Source: Sporosarcina sp. ACRSM
GTDB lineage: Bacteria > Bacillota > Bacilli > Bacillales_A > Planococcaceae
Assembly: GCF_022346545.1 (NCBI RefSeq)
Contig: NZ_JAKRNU010000001.1
Coordinates: 62,001 to 126,000, forward strand
Direction of reading: 5' to 3'
DNA: 64,000 nucleotides
The notes below the pieces were generated by a model that worked only from the letters and a program-made list of their open reading frames with translations, had not been told where the DNA came from and searched no databases. Positions 26,834-35,338 of the stretch are shown here, in pieces. The position numbers and the translations under genes were made by a program. Position 1 is the stretch's first letter. Each line of letters begins with the position of its first letter.

Positions 26834-26876
26834 TACCAGGTTCTGAGGCAATTCAAAATTGCGTCAGAACCTGGTA
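26834..26876 (-). terminator. Dispersed hairpin repeat, copy 4
   Basis: TACCAGGTTCTGAG and its complement with a GCAATTCAAAATTGCG centre, 7 bases beyond the permease stop on the minus strand. It probably terminates cycA. Confidence 0.78.
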
Positions 26877-26883
26877 CCCTAAA

Positions 26884-28263
26884 TTAGCTCTCCACCACTT
26901 CCGGCTGTTCAACTTGATTCACTTTCATTTTCCGCACCTTATAAATAACAATCAGTAAAACAAACCAAGCAGGCGTTACGAACAAGGAAACACGCGTATC
27001 TTCCGCAAGTGCAAGAACGACAAGAACGAACGCTAGGAAAAGCAGGATCAAGTAATTGCTAACCGGGTAAAGCGGCATTTTGAATTTGTTTGCTTTTGCT
27101 AGTTCCGGTCTTGTTTTGCGATATTTCAAATGGCAGATGACCGTAATTCCCCAAATAAAGATGAAACAGACTGTAGAAATACTGGTAATGAGTGTAAATA
27201 CGCCTTCTGGCATGACATAGTTCAAAACAACGGCAATTAGAATGACGATGGTTGAAAAGTACAATGCATTGGAAGGGACTTTACGTTTGTCCAGTTTTGC
27301 TAATCGTGCAGGTGCATTTTTGTCTTTGGCAAGTGAATAGATCATTCTACTTGTACTAAAGATTGCACTGTTACATGCCGAAGCTGCGGATGTCAGGACG
27401 ACAAAATTGACGATTCCGGCTGCTGCAATGATGCCAACGCCTACGAAGACTTGGACGAATGGACTTTCCGCAGGTTTGACTGCAGTCCATGGATAAATAC
27501 TCATAATGACAATCAAGGCTCCGATATAGAAAACAATAATCCGAATCGGGATATTATTGATCGCTTTTGGAATAACCTTTTCGGGATCCTTTGTTTCGCC
27601 CGCCATCAATCCAACAAGTTCAATACCGACAAACGCGAATACGACCATCTGGAAGGAGAGAATAAAACCGTTCATCCCATTTGGGAACATTCCGCCATGG
27701 CTCCATAGGTTCGTAAAACTGGATGGACCTTCACTCGTTGAAAAGCCTTTAATAATCATGAAAGTTCCGATGACAATTAACCCTAGAATCGCAATGACCT
27801 TGATCAATGCGAACCAGAATTCCATTTCACCAAAAAGCTTTACAGTAGCAAGGTTCATAATTAACAACACAACAAGTGCAATTAATCCCGGCATCCACTG
27901 GGGTACTTCTGGAAACCAATACTGGGCATAGAGACCAACTGCTGTGATATCGGCCATTGCGATTGAAATCCAGCAAAACCAGTAGGTCCAGCCCGTGATA
28001 AAGGCTGCCATGTTCCCTAAATAATCTTGTACAAAATCAACAAAAGAATGATAGTTTAAATTGGATAACAGTAGTTCTCCAAGTGAACGCATGATTAAAA
28101 AGCAAATGATCCCTGTAATGGTATAAGCAAATAAAATGGAGGGTCCTGCTAGATGAATCGATTTCCCTGCTCCTAGAAACAATCCGGTTCCGATTGCCCC
28201 TCCAATCGCGATGAGTTGTACGTGTCTATTTTTTAAGCCTCTTTCCAATTGTTGTACTTCCAC
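26884..28263 (-). CDS. cycA: Glycine/D-alanine/D-serine permease (CycA-type APC transporter)
   Basis: A 12-helix amino acid permease of the APC superfamily. The best start is GTG at 28263 (VEVQQLERGL), set by AAGGAGTG eight bases before; the ATG at 28290 lacks a site. That gives 459 residues. The conserved start of TM1, LIAIGGAIGTGLFLGAGKSI, and GLMAGETKDPEKVIPKAIN after TM6 match CycA-like proton symporters. Function in glycine or D-alanine transport is supported by the tandem glycine riboswitch in the leader, which elsewhere controls glycine catabolism and transport. A cre-like site also lies in the leader. Confidence 0.88.
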   Translation of the reverse strand: MEVQQLERGLKNRHVQLIAIGGAIGTGLFLGAGKSIHLAGPSILFAYTITGIICFLIMRSLGELLLSNLNYHSFVDFVQDYLGNMAAFITGWTYWFCWISIAMADITAVGLYAQYWFPEVPQWMPGLIALVVLLIMNLATVKLFGEMEFWFALIKVIAILGLIVIGTFMIIKGFSTSEGPSSFTNLWSHGGMFPNGMNGFILSFQMVVFAFVGIELVGLMAGETKDPEKVIPKAINNIPIRIIVFYIGALIVIMSIYPWTAVKPAESPFVQVFVGVGIIAAAGIVNFVVLTSAASACNSAIFSTSRMIYSLAKDKNAPARLAKLDKRKVPSNALYFSTIVILIAVVLNYVMPEGVFTLITSISTVCFIFIWGITVICHLKYRKTRPELAKANKFKMPLYPVSNYLILLFLAFVLVVLALAEDTRVSLFVTPAWFVLLIVIYKVRKMKVNQVEQPEVVES

Positions 28264-28320
28264 AGATGTCACACTCCTTAATTTCCACATGATGAGTATT
28301 GAGTATTCTGTCGCCTAGTA

Positions 28321-28336
28321 ATAAAGCGCTTACATT
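28321..28336. promoter_or_regulatory. cre-like site in the cycA leader
   Basis: AATGTAAGCGCTTTAT on the minus strand fits the catabolite-responsive element pattern except at one conserved position. It would place glycine/alanine uptake under CcpA. Suggestive only. Confidence 0.4.
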
Positions 28337-28404
28337 TTGAGTGATTCTAAATACATAACATACTATTATTATTAAAGATATTCCCCTCCTTTTGTATTTC
28401 ACCA

Positions 28405-28595
28405 GTAAAAGGACAGGGGAAATATAGGTGTTCACCTATACTTCCTCTGTCCTTTTACCTGAGAGTATAACTCCTTTGGTGGCACATGGCGCTCTCCAGA
28501 GGCGCGTCCTATTATGGTCCTTTTACCTGAGAGATTAATTCTTTTTCTGGAACTTGCTCCTTCGGTGCTAAACTAAACGTTTAGTCTCTCCCATA
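28405..28595 (-). promoter_or_regulatory. Tandem glycine riboswitch
   Basis: On the minus strand two glycine aptamers lie in tandem: GGGAGAGACT...CACCGAAGGAGCAAG...TCTCAGGTAAAAGGAC, then GGAGAGCGCC...CACCAAAGGAGTTATA...TCTCAGGTAAAAGGAC. The conserved GAGAG, CACCxAAGG and CTCAGGTAAAAGGAC elements are present in each. Downstream, the 3' half of aptamer 2 can pair with CACCTATA..CTGTCCTTTT in a long alternative hairpin (28405-28455) that forms the expression platform. It controls the cycA-type permease gene. Confidence 0.95.
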
Positions 28596-28783
28596 ATATT
28601 CATCCGCTATTATTTAATTAATTTATATAATAGCACTTGGAAAGGAAAGTTGTCTAGTAATTATTTAGAATTTAAATATTATTTCGATCTCACACAAAAA
28701 AGCTAACGAAGCTTTAAACCCTAAACGCTCATAGAAGTGTGGGTTAGCAGACACAAAATACGTTCGGTTTCCGACCATAAATA

Positions 28784-28826
28784 AACACTTAACAAGGTCT
28801 TCAACAGCGGACTCTTGTTAAGTGTT
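28784..28826. repeat. 13-bp perfect inverted repeat
   Basis: AACACTTAACAAG and its exact complement are separated by 17 bases, about 16 bases before element B. It has no T-run and no adjacent gene end. It could be a terminus of an inserted sequence or a protein-binding site. Confidence 0.5.
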
Positions 28827-28841
28827 CAATAAATTCTTTTC

Positions 28842-29038
28842 TATCAATTACGCCTTGGCGTAATTGCGTCCAGATTTTGAATCGAGCTTGCTCGATTAAC
28901 TCCTTTCAAAATCTGTGACATCCGCCGGAGGCTTTATCTTCGTTCAGCAGGCGTTTGAACACCCGCTGAACAGGAAACCAAAACCGCATTCATCTCTCCA
29001 CCTACAGAGGTGGGAGTCTTCTGCTGAATGAAGATAAA
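28842..29038. repeat. Multi-hairpin element B (IS200/IS605-end-like, no transposase)
   Basis: A shorter sister of element A. Its first ~80 bases (ATCAATTACGCC hairpin and the nested AGATTTTGA/ATCGAGC stems) and its last ~100 bases are identical to A; about 55 internal bases with two ACAGGATGT hairpins are missing. The right block is itself bounded by TTTATCTTCGTTCAGCAG (28933-28950) and its inverse CTGCTGAATGAAGATAAA (29021-29038), with one mismatch. It sits directly after the AhpD-like gene on the minus strand. Confidence 0.75.
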
Positions 29039-29059
29039 TTAATCAATCGAAAATCCGAC

Positions 29060-29716
29060 TTATGCATCATATGCATTTAACGCATTCACGCTGTGAGCCA
29101 AAGCTGAACCTGCTTTTAGAGCCGTTGCCACCAGAATCGATTCTGCCAACTCTTCCTTCGTTGCACCTGCACCCTTCGCACCCTTTGTATGAATATCAAT
29201 GCAGTACGGGCAGCCCGTAGTATGGGCAACAGCGACAGCAATCAATTCTTTCTCTTTGACACTTAGGATACTTGCTTTCAATGCTTTTGTATCAAAGTCA
29301 ACAAAAGCCTTGAACACATCACCATTTAGCGCTGAGAACTCTTTTAATCTATTAAAATAAGATGCCTTATATAATTCATCATCGCCATTTTGATCATATG
29401 CATTTAAGGCATTCACGCCATGAGCTAGAGCAGAGCCTGCTTTTAAGGCCGTTGCGACTAGGATGGATTCAGCCATTTCTTCTTTGGTCACACTTTCTGA
29501 TTTTGCCGCTGTTACATGGACTTCAATACAATATGGGCAACCTGTCGTATGGGCAACCGCAACGGCAATTAATTCTTTTAACTTTTTCGTGAGTTTCCCC
29601 TCAGATAATGCTAGTTTGTCAAACTGTGCAAAAGCCTTAAATGTATCCGGTGCAAGATCACTTAATTCTCCAATACGATTAAAATATGATTTTTTATACA
29701 ATTCTTCTCTGCTCAT
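29060..29716 (-). CDS. Tandem AhpD-like (carboxymuconolactone decarboxylase family) protein
   Basis: 218 residues from the ATG preceded by GGGGGAAG; a longer frame to 29764 lacks such a site. Two nearly identical CMD/AhpD domains (about 5-105 and 112-216) each carry the complete E-x11-C-x2-C-x3-H motif with CPYC, the thiol-disulphide centre of AhpD-type alkylhydroperoxidases. Internal similarity is so high (VAVAHTTGCPYC, ESILVATALKAGSALAH in both) that the duplication looks recent. It probably acts as a peroxidase or thiol reductant in the cytoplasm. It follows the SAM-riboswitch operon by about 130 bases and may have its own promoter. Confidence 0.87.
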   Translation of the reverse strand: MSREELYKKSYFNRIGELSDLAPDTFKAFAQFDKLALSEGKLTKKLKELIAVAVAHTTGCPYCIEVHVTAAKSESVTKEEMAESILVATALKAGSALAHGVNALNAYDQNGDDELYKASYFNRLKEFSALNGDVFKAFVDFDTKALKASILSVKEKELIAVAVAHTTGCPYCIDIHTKGAKGAGATKEELAESILVATALKAGSALAHSVNALNAYDA

Positions 29717-29843
29717 TCTTACTTCCCCCTCATTAATCTTTTTATTGTTTGTTATTTTCGACAATTACCTCTATCAATATATCAGAAAACGTAGAAAAAG
29801 TGTATTTTTCTGAACCACCAACCATCTATCCCCATTCTGGAGA

Positions 29844-31547
29844 TTAGACGCCGACTTTTTGCAGTTCCCTTGCCTTTAGTTCACGTCGAAGAATTTTTCC
29901 GCTGATCGGCGTCTTCGGCAACTCCTCTAGAAATTCGATTTCTCTTGGCGCCGCATGGGCTGCTAGTCCACTTCGTACAAATTGACGAAGCTCTTGCAAC
30001 AGCGCATCACTTGCTTCATAGCCATTCTTTAAGACGATAAATGCCTTTACGATTTCGCCCCTTACGGCATCTGGTTTTCCAATAACGCCCACTTCTGCAA
30101 CGGCTGGATGTTCGATCAATTTACTCTCCACTTCAAATGGACCGATTCGTTCGCCTGAAGAATTGATCATATCGTCACTCCGGCCTTGGAAGAAGATATA
30201 GCCGTTGTCATCGATTGTCGCCAAATCACCAGACACATACCACCCCTCGAATGGGAAGTACGTCGCATATTTCGCAGGATCTTGCCACACTTCCTTCATG
30301 ATGGCAGGCCAATTTGCTTTCAAAGCTAACTGACCGACTTTTCCAGGCGCAAGCTTTTCGCCATCATCTCCTAGAATGGCAGCCTCAATTCCTGGAAAAG
30401 GTCTCCCCATGGATCCTGGAATAATGGTTTCAGATGGAAGATTAACAATAAGTTGGGCCCCTGTTTCGGTCATCCACCACGTATCATGGATGCGGTTGGA
30501 CAATGTTTTGATTCCCCAACGGATCACTTCCGGGTTTAACGGCTCGCCCACGCTTAAAATATGGCGGATTTTTGACAAATCATAGGTCGCTGTCTTTGCA
30601 TCCCCTTCCGCCATCAACATTCTAAATGCCGTCGGCGCACTATACCAAACGGTGACACCGGATTTTTCCAACACGGAGTACCATTCATCGGCATTAAATC
30701 GACCGCCGTGAATAATAATGGTCGCACGGTTAAGCAGTGGTGCGAATACACCATACACCGTTCCGGTCACCCAACCCGGGTGGGCCGTGCACCAATACAC
30801 ATCCTCCTCTTTCAAATCCAATACCCATCTGCCTGTAATGTATTGTTGGATCATCACTCGATGTGCATGGACAATTCCTTTCGGGCGCCCTGTTGAACCA
30901 CTTGTATAATGAATGTTCAGTGCATGGTCCAAATCTACCCACTCGATGATATCTTCCTCAATTTCAACAGCCCGGGCTTCCTCAAATAACGAAATCTCAT
31001 CACCCTTACATTCTTCCGGTTCCGCTGTTATCAAAACCGTTTTCAAGGATGGCAGTTCCGCACGTGGCACCCGTTTCACCAACTCAGGTGAAGCGATTAA
31101 ATAAGTCCCCTGGCAATCCGCAATCCGCTCCTTCACCGCATCTTCCATAAACGCTTCAAAAAGTGGCCCGACTACAGCTCCGAGCTTAATGGCAGCGAGC
31201 ATGGCGATATGACAATCAGGATGCTTTGGTAAAAAGATAAAAACAAAATCCCCTTTTTTCACGCCTTGCTTTTTCAAAACAGTCGCCCAAAGATCCGACT
31301 TTTCTTTCAATTCACGGTACGTCAGGGTGTACTCTTCCTCTTCCCCATAATAATGGAGAGCGACTTTCTCTCCAAACCCTTTCACCACATGGCGGTCCAC
31401 ACATTCATAGGCCATATTCACTTTTCCCGTAACGGACCAGCTGAAGTTCGATTCGATTTTTTCCCATGTAAAATCTTCTCGTGATGGAAGATCAGTTGTT
31501 ATATTAGTATTTCCTTCAAATGGATAAATCACTTCTTCATTTGCCAA
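29844..31547 (-). CDS. Acetyl-CoA synthetase-like AMP-forming acyl-CoA ligase
   Basis: A 567-residue ANL-superfamily ligase, close to Bacillus AcsA in length (572). Motifs in order: YTSGSTGRPKG (about 213, P-loop), WWMTETG (about 336), GWYVSGD (about 420), GRSDDMINSSGERIGPFEVES (about 435-455) and PKTPISGKILRREL with the catalytic Lys near residue 550. It activates a carboxylic acid to acyl-AMP and acyl-CoA. Its ATG lies 2 bases after the ABC ATPase stop, so it belongs to the riboswitch-controlled importer operon. That placement suggests the substrate is a sulfur-containing or otherwise SAM-regulated acid rather than plain acetate; this is inference. Confidence 0.85.
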   Translation of the reverse strand: MANEEVIYPFEGNTNITTDLPSREDFTWEKIESNFSWSVTGKVNMAYECVDRHVVKGFGEKVALHYYGEEEEYTLTYRELKEKSDLWATVLKKQGVKKGDFVFIFLPKHPDCHIAMLAAIKLGAVVGPLFEAFMEDAVKERIADCQGTYLIASPELVKRVPRAELPSLKTVLITAEPEECKGDEISLFEEARAVEIEEDIIEWVDLDHALNIHYTSGSTGRPKGIVHAHRVMIQQYITGRWVLDLKEEDVYWCTAHPGWVTGTVYGVFAPLLNRATIIIHGGRFNADEWYSVLEKSGVTVWYSAPTAFRMLMAEGDAKTATYDLSKIRHILSVGEPLNPEVIRWGIKTLSNRIHDTWWMTETGAQLIVNLPSETIIPGSMGRPFPGIEAAILGDDGEKLAPGKVGQLALKANWPAIMKEVWQDPAKYATYFPFEGWYVSGDLATIDDNGYIFFQGRSDDMINSSGERIGPFEVESKLIEHPAVAEVGVIGKPDAVRGEIVKAFIVLKNGYEASDALLQELRQFVRSGLAAHAAPREIEFLEELPKTPISGKILRRELKARELQKVGV

Positions 31548-31549
31548 GT

Positions 31550-32269
31550 TTAGTCAACCACCTTTTCAATATGTAATAAATCTAAGATTTCCGCCTTTTT
31601 CGACGCCAGGAACGTATTACCTCGATCCCGTGGTTTTGCCACATCAATCGGCATTTCCACTTGCAATGTCCCGGGCTGACCTCCTAGGATGAAAATCCGG
31701 TCGCATAAGTAAAGTGCTTCGTCAATGTCATGCGTAACGACCACCATCGTCGTTAATCGTTTCTTTTGAATTTCCAACAATAAATCTTGCAGTTGCATTT
31801 TTGTGAAAGCATCCAGCGCACTAAACGGCTCGTCAAGCAGTAAGACATCAGGCTCGCCAATCAACGCACGCGCAATGGCAACCCGTTGTGCCATCCCGCC
31901 AGACAAGTCTTTCGGATAATAATCGCCAAAGTCGGACAAACCGACAAGATTCAAATATTCCTGGATCACTCCTTGTTTTTTCTTCGCATCTTTCGCTCCA
32001 AATAGAATATTTTCTTTTACTGTCAGCCAAGGCATCAGTCGCGGCTCTTGAAAGATCATCCCAATCGGTTGTTCCCCCATACCCGCTATTTCAATAGCTC
32101 CTTCAAAATTCTGATCCAGCCCCGATAAAACGCGTAAGAGCGTACTTTTCCCGCATCCACTCGTCCCCAAAACCCCGACTGTTTCCCCTTCCTCAATGGA
32201 AAACGAGATGTTCTGGAATCCAGCAAGCCCGTCATTAAATGTCCTTGTCGCCTGTTTCACTTTCAACAT
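31550..32269 (-). CDS. Sulfonate/nitrate/taurine-type ABC ATPase (SsuB/TauB-like)
   Basis: 239 residues: Walker A GTSGCGKST (about 35-43), Q-loop PIGMIFQEPRLMPWLTV, signature LSGGMAQR, Walker B VLLLDEP, switch THDIDEAL. The IFQEPRLMPWLTV form is typical of the nitrate/sulfonate/taurine branch. No accessory domain. It sits 14 bases downstream of the permease gene and 2 bases before the ligase. It powers uptake by the importer. Confidence 0.88.
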   Translation of the reverse strand: MLKVKQATRTFNDGLAGFQNISFSIEEGETVGVLGTSGCGKSTLLRVLSGLDQNFEGAIEIAGMGEQPIGMIFQEPRLMPWLTVKENILFGAKDAKKKQGVIQEYLNLVGLSDFGDYYPKDLSGGMAQRVAIARALIGEPDVLLLDEPFSALDAFTKMQLQDLLLEIQKKRLTTMVVVTHDIDEALYLCDRIFILGGQPGTLQVEMPIDVAKPRDRGNTFLASKKAEILDLLHIEKVVD

Positions 32270-32282
32270 CGGTATCCCTCCA

Positions 32283-33125
32283 TTATTGTTGGTTTTGTAA
32301 ATTGTCCTGCCATTTCAATGCACGTGCTTCCAACGCTTTCAACAAGGAATCGGTCGCTTTCCCTAGCAATGCAAATAGAATGATGCTGGCAATGATAAGC
32401 TCTGGCGAATATGTATTCTGACCGACAACGAGCAAATACCCGAGCCCTTGACTGGCACCCATTAACTCGGCGGCCACGACGAACATCCAGCCTAATCCGA
32501 CACCACTGCGTAAACCGACAAGAAACGATGGAAGTGCAGCCGGAAAGATGATACGGCGAACAATTTGAAACGTTGTAAAATGATAAATCTTCCCGACTTC
32601 GATCAATTTACGATCCACCCCTTGAATGCCTGAAACGATATTCAAATAGATCGGAAAGAACACACCGACAGCAATGAGCATCACTTTAGAGGATTCTCCG
32701 ATTCCCATCCAAAGGATGAACAACGGGACCCATGCCAAAGATGGAATCGAGCGAAATGCTTGAATTAACGGATCCATCAGCTGCTCAAACCATTTGAAAT
32801 AACCGACAATGGACCCCAAGACAACTGCAACAACCGTCCCTGCCAGAAACCCGATGAAGACACGGAAGAACGTAATGCCCACATGCCCCCAAAGTGTACC
32901 TTCCGCCGCTAACTCGATAATCTTTTGCAAAATGGTGGTCGGAGCGGGAAAGACATAGGCATCGAGCCAATTGAAACGGACAGCCACTTCCCAAACGACT
33001 AAAAGAATGAACGGAATGATGAAGCCGAGTGCTATACCTCTCACCTTTTTCAATTCAAAGCCAACTTTCACCGGCTTTTGTTCTTTCGTTTCAAATAATC
33101 CTTTTCCGTCAATTTTGACCGTCAT
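32283..33125 (-). CDS. Sulfonate/nitrate/taurine-type ABC permease (SsuC-like)
   Basis: A 280-residue permease with six helices and an EAA loop (EVGKIYHFTTFQIVRRIIFPAALP, about 175-198), followed by GLRSGVGLGWMFVVAAELMGASQGLGYL, the hallmark of the SsuC/TauC/ThiX group. A 25-residue polar N-terminus precedes TM1. It lies between binding protein and ATPase genes in the A-C-B order. Confidence 0.88.
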   Translation of the reverse strand: MTVKIDGKGLFETKEQKPVKVGFELKKVRGIALGFIIPFILLVVWEVAVRFNWLDAYVFPAPTTILQKIIELAAEGTLWGHVGITFFRVFIGFLAGTVVAVVLGSIVGYFKWFEQLMDPLIQAFRSIPSLAWVPLFILWMGIGESSKVMLIAVGVFFPIYLNIVSGIQGVDRKLIEVGKIYHFTTFQIVRRIIFPAALPSFLVGLRSGVGLGWMFVVAAELMGASQGLGYLLVVGQNTYSPELIIASIILFALLGKATDSLLKALEARALKWQDNLQNQQ

Positions 33126-33141
33126 GCCTATTCCCCCTATT

Positions 33142-34125
33142 TCATTCGATTACTTTTTTTGCGTACTGATCAATGATCAATTCATCCACAATTTTCTCGA
33201 CTTCCACATTGCCTTTAATAACATTTTCTGACTGCAATACTTTACCGGCTTCATTTAACGCTTCAATTTGCTTCACGCCAGGGATTGGATCTGAGAAATC
33301 ATTGCGTTCTAAACTCTTTTGTGCAACTTCCAATGGCATTTCAGCTTCTTTCGCTAGGATGTCCGCTGCCTCTTCAGGATTGTCGATCACCCACTGCCGT
33401 GCTTTTTCATAGACTTCAATCACTGTCTCGACCACTTCCGGATGTTGTTCCGCAAAATCAGATCGAACATTCAACGTTCCATACGTATTTTTATCATGAT
33501 CGCGCAAAAATAATTTCGCACCTGAATCGATTTCAACCTTTGCCATATGTGGATCGAGCCCTGCCCACGCATCTACTTGACCCGTCAAAAGGGCATTCGC
33601 ACCATCAGAATGCTGTAAATTCACAATTTCCAAATCCTTCGATGACAAACCTGCTTCTTGTAACGAACGTAGCAGGAAAATATAAGGATCTGTTCCTAAC
33701 GTCGCCGCTACTTTCTTGCCTTTCAATTGTTCGACGGATGTGATTTCTGCATCATCTGTTGTCACCAGTGCCGTCCATTCCGGCTTTGAATAAATATAGA
33801 CCGATTCAATCGGCGAACCATTCGATTTGGCAATTAATGCGGCTGCTCCAGCCGTCGAACCAAAATCGACACTTTTAGAATTTAAAAATTCAAGTGCTTT
33901 ATTGCTTCCGTGGCTGAGTACCCATTCCACTTCAATCCCTTGTTCCTCAAACGCTTCTTCTGCCCAACCAAATTCTTTCAACGCTAGACTAGTAGGCGAA
34001 TAATAAGCATAATCTAAAACAACTTTTTCCAACTTGTTCTTTTCTTCCCCTTCAGCCGATGAACAAGCTGTCATCAAAAGCGTTGTGCCGATGATTACTA
34101 CCATAAATGCTATCCATTTTCTCAT
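33142..34125 (-). CDS. Sulfonate-type ABC substrate-binding lipoprotein (SsuA-like)
   Basis: A 327-residue lipoprotein with lipobox LMTAC (Cys21). The body is of the SsuA/ThiY/NMT1 type: LDYAYYSPTSLALKEFGWAEEAF, VDFGSTAGAAALIAKSNGSP and LKGKKVAATLGTDPYIFL. It is the first gene after a SAM-I riboswitch, so it is made when SAM is low, and the likely cargo is an organosulfur nutrient. Aliphatic sulfonates, taurine or a thioether acid are possible. The family alone also allows nitrate, bicarbonate or pyrimidine precursors. Confidence 0.85.
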   Translation of the reverse strand: MRKWIAFMVVIIGTTLLMTACSSAEGEEKNKLEKVVLDYAYYSPTSLALKEFGWAEEAFEEQGIEVEWVLSHGSNKALEFLNSKSVDFGSTAGAAALIAKSNGSPIESVYIYSKPEWTALVTTDDAEITSVEQLKGKKVAATLGTDPYIFLLRSLQEAGLSSKDLEIVNLQHSDGANALLTGQVDAWAGLDPHMAKVEIDSGAKLFLRDHDKNTYGTLNVRSDFAEQHPEVVETVIEVYEKARQWVIDNPEEAADILAKEAEMPLEVAQKSLERNDFSDPIPGVKQIEALNEAGKVLQSENVIKGNVEVEKIVDELIIDQYAKKVIE

Positions 34126-34262
34126 GTTGATTTCCTCCTGCGTTCATTTTTATATTGAAATTCCTTTCAATCCATTTTACCTAATGATTAATTTATCTTA
34201 TCTGTATACTCGGGTTTAATCGGCATAAATCCCTCTTTAATCTTTCTTTTATAATCCAATAT

Positions 34263-34420
34263 AAAAACCCCCTTCCTAAGAAGAGGGTCGAAACAATTCC
34301 TCCTCTTATCTTCCAAGCTTAAAACGCCTGTAGGATGTAGCACCTTTTCAGATACGATCATCTGCCGGTTGCCGGGCTTCATCGGGCCTATTCCCTCCAC
34401 CACTCTTAATAAGAGATCTA
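34263..34420 (-). promoter_or_regulatory. SAM-I (S-box) riboswitch with terminator
   Basis: On the minus strand CTCTTATTAAGAGTGGTGGAGGG, GGCCCGATGAAGCCCGGCAACC and a closing GATAAGAG define the P1-P4 core of an S-box aptamer. A rho-independent terminator (CCCTCTTC TTAG GAAGGGGG then TTTTT; 34264-34289) follows. It switches off transcription of the downstream importer-ligase operon when S-adenosylmethionine is abundant. The remainder of the gap to 34125 holds only the ribosome site region. Confidence 0.95.
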
Positions 34421-34566
34421 TGTAGTTGTAACAAATTGATCTTTTCAAACAATCAGTTGACTGAAAATTAGTATAGACGGAAAAAATAATATTGTCAACT
34501 TACTTTCCGCAAAAAAATAAATTAATTTGTATGCATCCATTTTTGTGCTTTTTCCCACGTAAAAAA

Positions 34567-34611
34567 GTACCAGCTTCCAACACAATTCAAAATCGTGTTG
34601 GGAACTGGTAC
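34567..34611 (-). terminator. Dispersed hairpin repeat, copy 5
   Basis: GTACCAGCTTCC...GGAACTGGTAC stem with a CACAATTCAAAATCGTG centre, 9 bases past the FusB-like gene stop on the minus strand. It is followed on that strand by TTTTTTACG, a plausible terminator. Confidence 0.75.
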
Positions 34612-34619
34612 CTCAACTA

Positions 34620-35258
34620 TTATCTTACGTTCTCTACAAATTCAACTAATTTGTCTAACGTCACTAAATGGTGATTGCAATCTGTGGTGTCTTGGCAAAT
34701 GTAATTCCCTTTTTTCGTATAGGTGCCGATTCCCTCGCCTTTTGTTTTGGTCATGAACATGCAAACGTTCGTGAGCCGGTTACAAATTGCACAAATTTGC
34801 TTGCTATTCGTTTCTTCATAAGTACCCGAAAGACCTATCATGCCTTTTGAGCTAGGTGCAATGATAAATCGTTTTTTCATCCCGATATCATCAAAACTTA
34901 AAAAGGACATTTTATGATAGTCCAAACTTTTTGTAGGTAGCTTTAATTTTTTCACTTTGGGAAACAACTTTTTCAGCTTTTGTTCCGAAGGTTTGCTGAA
35001 CGGTATAATGTAAGACTCCAATTCGTGTAAGAATTGTTCGGCCTCTTCTTTACCAACAATCTCTACAATCTTGTTCAGCATTTCTTTATGCTCATCTGTG
35101 ATGTCCGTAAACAGATCAACAACTCTTTCGATTGAAAGGGATTCAAGAGCGCCAATAACCCGTTCATCATTAACCGTACTATGGCCATTTACAAGTTGCC
35201 GCACTTGTCTTTTAATAAAATTATACTGATCATTTCTCATAAATTGTTCGTTATTCAT
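34620..35258 (-). CDS. FusB/FusC-like elongation factor G-binding protein
   Basis: About 212 residues from MNNEQFMRN, preceded by AAAGGAGCTC; an upstream frame to 35309 has no such site. Two domains as in FusB: an all-helical N-terminal half (about 1-85), and a C-terminal half ending in a treble-clef-like zinc finger (CAICNR and CQDTTDCNHH, about 163-200). FusB-type proteins bind EF-G and free it from fusidic-acid-stalled ribosomes. In environmental Firmicutes they are chromosomal and may serve in ordinary translation stress rather than clinical resistance. A 31-codon frame just upstream may act as a leader. Confidence 0.85.
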   Translation of the reverse strand: MNNEQFMRNDQYNFIKRQVRQLVNGHSTVNDERVIGALESLSIERVVDLFTDITDEHKEMLNKIVEIVGKEEAEQFLHELESYIIPFSKPSEQKLKKLFPKVKKLKLPTKSLDYHKMSFLSFDDIGMKKRFIIAPSSKGMIGLSGTYEETNSKQICAICNRLTNVCMFMTKTKGEGIGTYTKKGNYICQDTTDCNHHLVTLDKLVEFVENVR

Positions 35259-35338
35259 TTCTGTGAGCTCCTTTGTTTTTAGTGCGTAAACAAAGCGCAA
35301 AGCTACCATTCAGAAATGGAGAACTCTCCTATAGGCGA

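Noticed and set aside
34188-34448. 86-codon minus-strand frame upstream of the SsuA-like gene
   Set aside because: It runs straight through the S-box aptamer and its terminator; the sequence is explained by RNA structure.
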